From positions 612,576 through 676,575 of the forward strand of contig NZ_CP048877.1 in assembly GCF_011207455.1 (NCBI RefSeq): a stretch of DNA of 64,000 nucleotides, given 5' to 3'. Source of the DNA: Thermosulfuriphilus ammonigenes. GTDB lineage: Bacteria; Desulfobacterota; Thermodesulfobacteria; Thermodesulfobacteriales; ST65. The translations under genes were made by a program, and so were the position numbers. How positions within the stretch are numbered: the stretch's first letter is position 1; every line of letters begins with the position of its first letter. Of the stretch, positions 57,804-64,000 are shown one piece after another. The notes under the pieces are model-generated. The model searched no databases and was not told where the DNA came from. It saw nothing but the letters and a program-made list of their open reading frames with translations.

Positions 57804-58976
57804 TTACTGTCCCTCCCCTGAAGCCGCTGCCGCTTTTTGAGCATTAGAATAACGCTCAAAGACCATTACCGTAGTTCGGTAAAGAAGATGGGCAAACTTA
57901 GAAAAAGGTAGGGAAAGAAATAAAACAAATACACTGGCTAGGTGGAGTAGATAGACCGGATAAGCCAAAAATTTGATATTGGCCAGACGAAGGAGTTCCG
58001 CACCAAGCCCCGAGAGCCCTACAGTCACAATCAGCCAGATAAGGAGCCAGTCATTGTATGAAGATTGAAGAATGCCCTGACTAGTTTTTTCCCGACGCAT
58101 GGAGAGGATCATAAAAATCCCCACAATAAGGAGTACCGCTCCCACATTGGCCAGGATTTTAACTGGATTGTATATCTTCCATGGGGTGTGAAACCCCAGA
58201 AAGTCTGCCCCAATAAAGACGATATTGGTAACCACAAACAGTATTATGAAGGCCCAAAGGACCATCATGTGCCCTGTAGCCCTCTCCTTGGTCGCTCCAC
58301 ACTTTTGGAATCTAGTGTGCTGGAGGATCTCACCAATGGTAGGCCAAACATAGAGATCCAAAAATTCTCCAGCTGAAGGCTTAAGTTTAGGGGAGATCCC
58401 CTGGCTCTGACAAAGATCCTTCCAAAGATTGATCACTCCTCGGGCCGAAAAGAGGGCTACTAACCCCACCAGAGGGAGGAAAATAGCATCTACCAAGACC
58501 ACCGGCATAAAACCATGCCAGAAGCCCTCAGAGTATCTTACTGGACCCTCCGGGATCTCAAAGCCACCATGGTAAGCCACCATAACCCCAATGATGATGG
58601 CAAAGGCCACAGCGAAAAGAAAGGGTAGATAACCGGGTTCGTTAAACATCGTCCACAGGGCTTTGGGGCTGGCATAATGCCGGATGGCCATCGCCCTGAT
58701 AGCCCCCAGGACATCACCCGGTTTGGCCCCCCGAGGACAGTAAGCACTACAATCACCACACTGGTGACACAGCCAGACCGCTGGATCTGTGGCCAGTTTA
58801 TCCTTGAGCCCCCACTGAGCCCAAATCATCTCTTTACGAGGAAAGGGACCCTCGTCAGGAGAAAGGGGGCAGACCACCGCACAGGTGGCACATTGATAGC
58901 ACTTTTTGAGGGTGGTCCCCCCGGCCTTCTGAATCCCCTTAATAAACTCCAGATCTGGTTGAACACGTCGTGCCAT
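57804..58976 (-). CDS. qmoC: Quinone-interacting membrane oxidoreductase subunit QmoC
   Basis: QmoC is the membrane subunit thought to move electrons from menaquinol to QmoAB and on to AprBA in sulfate reduction. The 390 residues start with two [4Fe-4S] motifs: Cys26/29/32/36 (CYQCATCAVVC) and Cys70/73/76/80 (CHQCGDCSAYC), related to HdrC. The C-terminal ~290 residues have about six membrane helices like HdrE/cytochrome b subunits (FLFAVAFAIIIGVMVAY, IILFVVTNIVFIGADFLG). It starts 18 bases after qmoB and is the last gene of the cluster. Confidence 0.95.
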   Translation of the reverse strand: MARRVQPDLEFIKGIQKAGGTTLKKCYQCATCAVVCPLSPDEGPFPRKEMIWAQWGLKDKLATDPAVWLCHQCGDCSAYCPRGAKPGDVLGAIRAMAIRHYASPKALWTMFNEPGYLPFLFAVAFAIIIGVMVAYHGGFEIPEGPVRYSEGFWHGFMPVVLVDAIFLPLVGLVALFSARGVINLWKDLCQSQGISPKLKPSAGEFLDLYVWPTIGEILQHTRFQKCGATKERATGHMMVLWAFIILFVVTNIVFIGADFLGFHTPWKIYNPVKILANVGAVLLIVGIFMILSMRREKTSQGILQSSYNDWLLIWLIVTVGLSGLGAELLRLANIKFLAYPVYLLHLASVFVLFLSLPFSKFAHLLYRTTVMVFERYSNAQKAAAASGEGQ

Positions 58977-58994
58977 ATATAAGCCCTCCTAGAC

Positions 58995-61169
58995 CTAGAA
59001 ACCTTTGAATGGATTTTCTCCCAGCTCCTTAATTGTGGCCACAAAATCCTGAAGGATCTTGGGGATCTTGAAATACTCATCAATAGCCACCTGAACAAGC
59101 TGCACCCTTTCAGACTCAAGGGCTAGCTGTTGAAGGGTCTCGCCGACATTTTCCATCCGCCGATTGGCTAGCTCCGAGCCCTTGATGAAGTGACACTGAT
59201 AGTTTTCCCCATAACGACAGCCCATCAAGAGAACTCCGTCGGTACCGGTGGACAGGGCATCTTTAATCCAGGCCACATTTACCGAACCCAAGCAGCGCAC
59301 AGGGATAAAACGAATCTCCACCGGAATCTTCTGCTTATACATGGCCGCCATATCCAAAGCGGGAAGGGCGTCGTTCTCGCAGACAAAGGCCAAGATCCGG
59401 AACTGTCCGTATTCGGGCTCGGGCATCTCCCAAGCCTTGATCATGGATCCCACCATGTCGATACTAAAGTCCTTAAAGCTGATGATTCGCTCCGGACAAG
59501 CACCAAAGCAGGTTCCGCAACGTCGACAACGAGTGGGATTTGGTTTGGGCGTCCCGGCCTCATCGTCGTCAAGGGCCCCAAAGGGGCACTCCTCCGTGCA
59601 ACGCTTACACTGAGTACAACGCTTGAAATAAAATTCCGGATAGGCGTAATCCCAGGTCCGTGGATGCACGGCGCGTCCAACCTTAATGGCCTCAAGGCAC
59701 TGGATGGCCTTAAGCACCGCCCCGGCAGCATCGTCCATGGCCGTACCAGCGATCATGGGCTGGTGGACACAGCCAGCGGTATAAATACCCGTCCGCCTGG
59801 TCTCGTAAGGGAAACAAATGTAGTTAGAATCCGCATAGCCATAAAAGAGCTCCAGCTCTGGGAATCCCGGTCCCTGACGATATTCCAGAGGAACAATGGG
59901 ATCATCCTTGGTGGTCGGTTCAATACCGGTGGCCAGAACCACCAAATCAGCATCGATAGAAAGATCCTCACCAATAAGGGTATTCTTCACCTCTACTACC
60001 AAAGCACCATCAGAACCTTCGGAGATAGAGGCGATCTCTCCTTTGGTGAGGAAGACCCCCGGATCATCCTGAAGACTCTTGTAAAAGTTCTCATAGATGC
60101 CCATGGTCCGCATATCTTTATAAATAATGTAGGCCCGGGCATCGGCGTCCTGCTCTCTTAAATAGCGAGCATGCTTGAGGGAGGCCAAACAGCAAAAACT
60201 GGAGCAGTAGGGAAGATGATTCTCATCCCGCTGCCCGGCACACTGAATGAAAACCACACTTTTGGCCGGCTGACCATCAGAGGGTCGAGTGATCTCCCCC
60301 TTGGCAGCCATTTCCTCAAACATGAAATTGGTAATTACGTTGGGATATTTGCCGAACCCGTAAGGCTCCTCAAGCTTAGAGGCGTCATAAGGTTTAAAAC
60401 CGGTAGCCACCACAATGGTCCCTATCCGCTCTGTCTGACCATTTGAAAGTTCCACATTATAGAAGCCCGGGGCTCCAGAGATCTTAGTCACTGTGGTTCC
60501 GGTATAGACCTTGATGTTGGAGTTGGCCTTGACCTCAGAGATCAGCTTTCCAGTAATGGGTTCTTGAAGATCTGTAAACGGGGGAGTGGGTTGAAGCATC
60601 TTCTTCATCTTGGCCACATATCCCCCGAGCTCAGACTCCTTCTCTACGAGAACCACCTCTTTTCCAGCTTTGGCTGCCTCCAAAGCAGCTGTAAGCCCGG
60701 TTACTCCACCCCCCATAACCAGAATGGTCTCACAGAGCTCCTCTTCTGGCTTGTAGGGTTCCGGTGGGGCATATTTCTGCATCTTGACCACGCCCATCCG
60801 GATATAATCTTTAGCCAGATTCATCAATTCATCTTCAAAGCTGACATACTCGTTATCCCACTCGCCCTCAGCAGGAGCAGGACGGCTCCAGACCACCCCC
60901 TCCCTCAAACTCACCCGCTCCACCGCAACGCCATCAAAATCAAAGACATCGTAGTTTACCCGCGGAGAGCAGGCACAGATGACCACTGAATCCAGCCCCT
61001 CTGAAGAAATATCTCCTTTAATGGTCTCAACTGCTTCTTTACCGCAGAGAAAAGGCAAGGTCTTACAAACAGCCGGGTTATACTGATTGGCTGCCTGAGC
61101 TAGGTCGTCAAGATTAAGCCTTTCTCCTATATCGCAACTGGAACAGATATAGACACCGATCTTTTCCAT
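58995..61169 (-). CDS. qmoB: Quinone-interacting oxidoreductase subunit QmoB
   Basis: QmoB is an HdrA-like flavoprotein fused to an MvhD-like domain (724 residues). The N-terminal ~150 residues have CSSCDIGERL and CACSPRVNYDVFD. The FAD motif VMGGGVTGLTAALEAAKAGK follows near residue 150, then CAGQRDENHLPYCSSFCCLA. Two ferredoxin motifs lie at about residues 525-570 (CTQCKRCTEECPFG, CRRCGTCFGACPE). The C-terminal MvhD part has FVCEND, IRFIPVRCLGSVN and LLMGCRYGENYQCHF. It overlaps neither neighbour; qmoA ends two bases upstream. Confidence 0.96.
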   Translation of the reverse strand: MEKIGVYICSSCDIGERLNLDDLAQAANQYNPAVCKTLPFLCGKEAVETIKGDISSEGLDSVVICACSPRVNYDVFDFDGVAVERVSLREGVVWSRPAPAEGEWDNEYVSFEDELMNLAKDYIRMGVVKMQKYAPPEPYKPEEELCETILVMGGGVTGLTAALEAAKAGKEVVLVEKESELGGYVAKMKKMLQPTPPFTDLQEPITGKLISEVKANSNIKVYTGTTVTKISGAPGFYNVELSNGQTERIGTIVVATGFKPYDASKLEEPYGFGKYPNVITNFMFEEMAAKGEITRPSDGQPAKSVVFIQCAGQRDENHLPYCSSFCCLASLKHARYLREQDADARAYIIYKDMRTMGIYENFYKSLQDDPGVFLTKGEIASISEGSDGALVVEVKNTLIGEDLSIDADLVVLATGIEPTTKDDPIVPLEYRQGPGFPELELFYGYADSNYICFPYETRRTGIYTAGCVHQPMIAGTAMDDAAGAVLKAIQCLEAIKVGRAVHPRTWDYAYPEFYFKRCTQCKRCTEECPFGALDDDEAGTPKPNPTRCRRCGTCFGACPERIISFKDFSIDMVGSMIKAWEMPEPEYGQFRILAFVCENDALPALDMAAMYKQKIPVEIRFIPVRCLGSVNVAWIKDALSTGTDGVLLMGCRYGENYQCHFIKGSELANRRMENVGETLQQLALESERVQLVQVAIDEYFKIPKILQDFVATIKELGENPFKGF

Positions 61170-61171
61170 TG

Positions 61172-62422
61172 TTACCTCCTTACAATGGTTTGGATGGCCT
61201 TAAGGGCCGCACCAGTAGCCTGTTCATTGGAAGTCATGACATCAAGGGGCATCCGGGCACAACCACAGGCAAAAATCCCCTTAGCCTCATCAGGAACAAC
61301 AAACCCATACTGGTCAAGACTTACATCACCCGGCAGGTTGGCCCCTTCGATACTTGGCTGCATTCCTACAGCCAAGACCACCATATCCACTGTCTCTTGG
61401 TGTTTTTTACCCGTCGCCGTATCCTCAGCAGTAACAACGAGATTTTTGGTCTGAGGATCTTCCTCTATCTTGGCCACCTTACCCTTAATAAAGTGAACCT
61501 TTTCGTCCTCCTGAACACGGTTGAGAAACTTTTCATATCTTCCCGGAGTCCGAAGATCTATATAAAAAATATAGGCCTCAGCATCTTCGTATTGCTCCCG
61601 CAGATAAAGAGACTGCTTAAGGGAGGCCAAACAACAGATATAAGAACAATAAGGAAGATGGTTTTCGTCACGGCTTCCGGCACACTGAACAAAGGCCACC
61701 TTTTTAGGAGGCTGATTATCGGAAGGACGAAGGATCTTTCCTCCCGTGGGCCCGTTAGGAGAGGCCATCCGCTCCATCTGCATATTGATGATCACGTTGG
61801 CGAAACGGCCGTAGCCTAGATTATCCATTTTGGTGGCGTCATATGGCTTCCAGCCCGTAGCCACGATAATGGAATCTACCGTGAGGTCCAGATTCTGCGG
61901 AGCCATATCTAAATCGATAGCCTGATACTGACAGGCCTCCACACATTTGGCACATCCCTTCCCCTGACAGGCTGCCTTATCAATGACGTAATAAAGAGGA
62001 AAGGCCATGGGATAAGGAAGATAAATGGCTTTAGTCTTCCCCAGTCCGAAGTCAAAGTCACTATCCCTTTCCACCGGACAGGCCTCCACACAGGCCCCAC
62101 AGGCGGTACAGTTTTCGTTAACCATCCGGGGGGCAATACTTACCGAGACATTATAGTTTCCAGGCCCTCCAGATATTCCTTTAACTTCCGCCATTGTGTA
62201 GAAGGTGATCCGAGGATTTTCCTTTATTCGCCGGAAGTTTATCTCCAGACCGCAGGTTGGTGGGCAGAGCTTCGGGAAGTAATAGTTCAACTGGGCCACT
62301 CGACCGCCGAGATAAGGGGCCTTTTCTAAGAGGATGACCTCATAGCCAACCTCTGCAGCCTCCACGGCGGCCGTAATACCGCTTATACCCCCGCCGATGA
62401 CCAGTATCTTTCCTTCCGCCAT
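61172..62422 (-). CDS. qmoA: Quinone-interacting oxidoreductase subunit QmoA
   Basis: QmoA is the smaller HdrA-like flavoprotein of the Qmo complex (416 residues). The FAD motif is VIGGGISGITAAVEAAEVGY, followed by YFPKLCPPTCGLEINFRR. Two [4Fe-4S] clusters are suggested by CTACGACVEACPVER and GCAKCVEACQYQA. CAGSRDENHLPYCSYICCLA is shared with QmoB. GGAGGAAG precedes the ATG. It lies 138 bases after aprA, separated by a strong terminator, so it probably has its own promoter, which I could not identify. Confidence 0.96.
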   Translation of the reverse strand: MAEGKILVIGGGISGITAAVEAAEVGYEVILLEKAPYLGGRVAQLNYYFPKLCPPTCGLEINFRRIKENPRITFYTMAEVKGISGGPGNYNVSVSIAPRMVNENCTACGACVEACPVERDSDFDFGLGKTKAIYLPYPMAFPLYYVIDKAACQGKGCAKCVEACQYQAIDLDMAPQNLDLTVDSIIVATGWKPYDATKMDNLGYGRFANVIINMQMERMASPNGPTGGKILRPSDNQPPKKVAFVQCAGSRDENHLPYCSYICCLASLKQSLYLREQYEDAEAYIFYIDLRTPGRYEKFLNRVQEDEKVHFIKGKVAKIEEDPQTKNLVVTAEDTATGKKHQETVDMVVLAVGMQPSIEGANLPGDVSLDQYGFVVPDEAKGIFACGCARMPLDVMTSNEQATGAALKAIQTIVRR

Positions 62423-62501
62423 ATCTTCCTCCAGATTTGAAATTTTTCGATCCTTTGAGCCAGAGGCTAACGCGCGAACCTCCGCTTCAAAGGACCGTAT
62501 T

Positions 62502-62539
62502 AAAAAGCTCCAGGCACCAATTGGTGCCTGGAGCTTTTT
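62502..62539 (-). terminator. Intrinsic terminator after aprA
   Basis: A perfect 38-base palindrome with arms beginning AAAAAGCTCCAGGCACC ends in a T-tract on either strand. It lies 21 bases beyond the aprA stop codon and about 80 bases before qmoA, and should separate the apr and qmo transcripts at least partly. Confidence 0.92.
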
Positions 62540-62560
62540 CTAACCGTTTAGACCACTCAT

Positions 62561-64000
62561 TTATGGTCCAAGAGGATCAGGAATAATCTGGATGTATGGG
62601 AACTTCTCCAAGGTCCACTCGCCAGTTTCCGCATTGAAACTAGAGAGCGTAAAGCAACGCCAGTTGGCATCGTCGATATTCAGAAAGTCAGCCCGATAGT
62701 AGTAACCAGGATAACGGCTCTCCTCGCGGAAGAGGATGTGGCGGAGATGGGCCTCAGCCGTAAGGATACGGTGGTAGTTTTCCCAGGCCCTCATAAGCTC
62801 GTGGAGGTCTCGAGCCGCCATCTTGGCCGCATCCTCACGGAGCATAACGAGAAGCTCAAGGCCCCGCTCCAGCATAATCTTGTTGGTCTGGTAGTAAGTG
62901 GCTACACCAGCCACATACTCATCCATGATCTTCTGGAGCCGGAACTGACACTGCTTGGGCAGAATGTAGTTAGGATTGATCTCAAAGGCCGTGGTAGCTC
63001 CCTTGAACTCCTCGAAGCGATACCAAGGAGCATAGATCTCCTTCTTGAGCTCCTCAGGATTTTCCTTCGGAGTGGGTTTGAAGTCTTTGTTGTCGAGGCA
63101 GAACTTGATCATGGCCTTAGCGGCAATACGGCCCTCAACATGGGAGCCAGAAGAGAACTTGTGACCACAGGCGCCGCAGGTGTCACCGGCCACAAACAGG
63201 CCCTTGACCGTGGTCATACGATTGTAAAGACCGATCTCCTTCCAGGGCTCCTTGTACTCAGCCGGGACCCAGTCCTCATCCGGACCGCAGGCCCAAGCCC
63301 CAGCACAACCGGCGTGAGAACCGAGGAAGTAAGGCTCGGTAGGCATAATCTCAGAGGGTACCTTCTCAGGCTCAATATTCAGACAGGCCCACAGACCAGC
63401 CTGGGTAACGCACATGTCAAGGAAGTCTTCCCAGGCCTCAGCAATGAGGTGCTTAAAGCGCTTCTTATCCATGGTCTTGGCCGCTTCCTGAAGGGCCACC
63501 TCAGTGTGCATGTAGATAGGCCCACGGCCTTCCTTCATCTCAATGAGCATGGCGTGGTTACGGAGACAGGTACCAATAACTGAGGCCTCGCTGTAAGGCT
63601 TAAACTTGTCAAGCTCATCCTTGTGCTTGGCGATGTAATCCTCACCATAGGCGTTGCTAGCCTTGGCCTTGAAGAGGAGGAACCAAGCACCAACCGGACC
63701 GTAACCATCCTTAAAACGAGCCGGGACAAAACGGTTCTCCATAAGAACCAGCTTACCACCGGCAATCAGGGTCATAGCGTAACCAGAGCCCGGATTCCAG
63801 ACAGGGTACCAGGCACGGCCCATACCCTCACCAACGGAACGGGGCCGGAAGATGTTCACCGCGCCACCGGTGACCACCAAAGTGGCGTTGGCCTTGATGA
63901 TATAAACCTTGTTTTCACGAACACTGAAACCAACACCACCGCAGCAGCGATTGGGCTCATTGGCATCCATAAGGGGACGAACGATGAAGCAACGCTCGAT
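62561..64000 (-). CDS. aprA: Adenylylsulfate reductase subunit alpha, C-terminal part (5' end outside window)
   Basis: AprA is the FAD subunit that reduces APS to sulfite and AMP in dissimilatory sulfate reduction. About 479 residues of roughly 660 are visible; the frame is open to the window edge. Recognisable segments are ERCFIVRPLMDANEPNRCCG, KANATLVVTGGAVNIFRPRS, NAYGEDYIAK, GDTCGACGHKFSSGSHVEGR and SRYPGYYYRADFLNIDDANW. The order aprA-qmoA-qmoB-qmoC is typical of sulfate reducers; aprB should lie to the right. The oxidative direction cannot be excluded from this fragment alone, but qmo next to apr favours the reductive type. Confidence 0.95.
   Translation of the reverse strand: MERCFIVRPLMDANEPNRCCGGVGFSVRENKVYIIKANATLVVTGGAVNIFRPRSVGEGMGRAWYPVWNPGSGYAMTLIAGGKLVLMENRFVPARFKDGYGPVGAWFLLFKAKASNAYGEDYIAKHKDELDKFKPYSEASVIGTCLRNHAMLIEMKEGRGPIYMHTEVALQEAAKTMDKKRFKHLIAEAWEDFLDMCVTQAGLWACLNIEPEKVPSEIMPTEPYFLGSHAGCAGAWACGPDEDWVPAEYKEPWKEIGLYNRMTTVKGLFVAGDTCGACGHKFSSGSHVEGRIAAKAMIKFCLDNKDFKPTPKENPEELKKEIYAPWYRFEEFKGATTAFEINPNYILPKQCQFRLQKIMDEYVAGVATYYQTNKIMLERGLELLVMLREDAAKMAARDLHELMRAWENYHRILTAEAHLRHILFREESRYPGYYYRADFLNIDDANWRCFTLSSFNAETGEWTLEKFPYIQIIPDPLGP

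Noticed and set aside
59190-60161. 323-codon plus-strand frame antisense to qmoB
   Set aside because: It is a long shadow frame: qmoB is intact on the other strand with all cysteine motifs, and the antisense peptide shows no recognisable domain.
62738-63583. 281-codon plus-strand frame antisense to aprA
   Set aside because: It is a shadow of the conserved aprA frame with no ribosome-binding site and no recognisable product.

Overview
The window looks like the chromosome of a Gram-negative, dissimilatory sulfate- or sulfur-metabolising bacterium, probably of the Desulfobacterota/Thermodesulfobacteriota. The evidence is the adenylylsulfate reductase gene aprA next to qmoA-qmoB-qmoC at the right edge. 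A Kdo-pathway arabinose-5-phosphate isomerase, a TolC/RND efflux operon and outer-membrane export proteins show a two-membrane envelope. This placement rests on gene content; no alignment was run.

Layout. (1) 1-8165, plus strand: 3' end of purF, kpsF, then an efflux operon (TolC-like, lipoprotein adaptor, RND pump) and a YkgJ-type cysteine-cluster protein. (2) 8177-23265, minus strand: a complete XrtA/EpsH-type exosortase-linked exopolysaccharide locus (deacetylase, APS kinase, EpsI, exosortase, UDP-glucose dehydrogenase, nucleotide-sugar epimerase, glmS, EpsB-type sugar-phosphate transferase, BY-kinase, ATPase, chain-length protein, outer-membrane protein, export protein), preceded by an HNH nuclease gene and proC. 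(3) 23478-24354: a secreted ComEA-like HhH protein and a SLOG-like protein, convergent on a strong shared terminator. (4) 24477-57793, minus strand: about 33 kb of translation and transcription genes. It runs tRNA-Tyr/Gly/Thr, tuf, rpmG, tRNA-Trp, secE, nusG, rplKAJL, rpoBC, rpsL, rpsG, fusA, a second tuf, the S10, spc and alpha operons, rplQ and tRNA-Gly. (5) 57804-64000, minus strand: qmoCBA and the 3' part of aprA.

Regulation that can be read directly: near-consensus sigma-70 promoters in front of tRNA-Tyr (57766-57793), rpsL (44369-44397) and tRNA-Gly (24610-24639); an L10-type leader before rplJ whose closing stem competes with a hairpin beside the Shine-Dalgarno; tandem hairpins between rplL and rpoB; and intrinsic terminators after aprA, qmoC, tRNA-Gly and the comEA-like gene.

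Most unusual points: two tuf genes that appear identical over the whole reading frame and have a C-poor, G/T-rich coding strand unlike every neighbour; a four-cysteine insertion in that EF-Tu; TTG start codons on S3, S4, S5, S13 and L10; and an APS kinase inside the exosortase locus, which suggests a PAPS supply for a sulfated polysaccharide. No CRISPR array, insertion sequence, prophage or rRNA gene was seen, and no non-coding stretch exceeds 300 bases.
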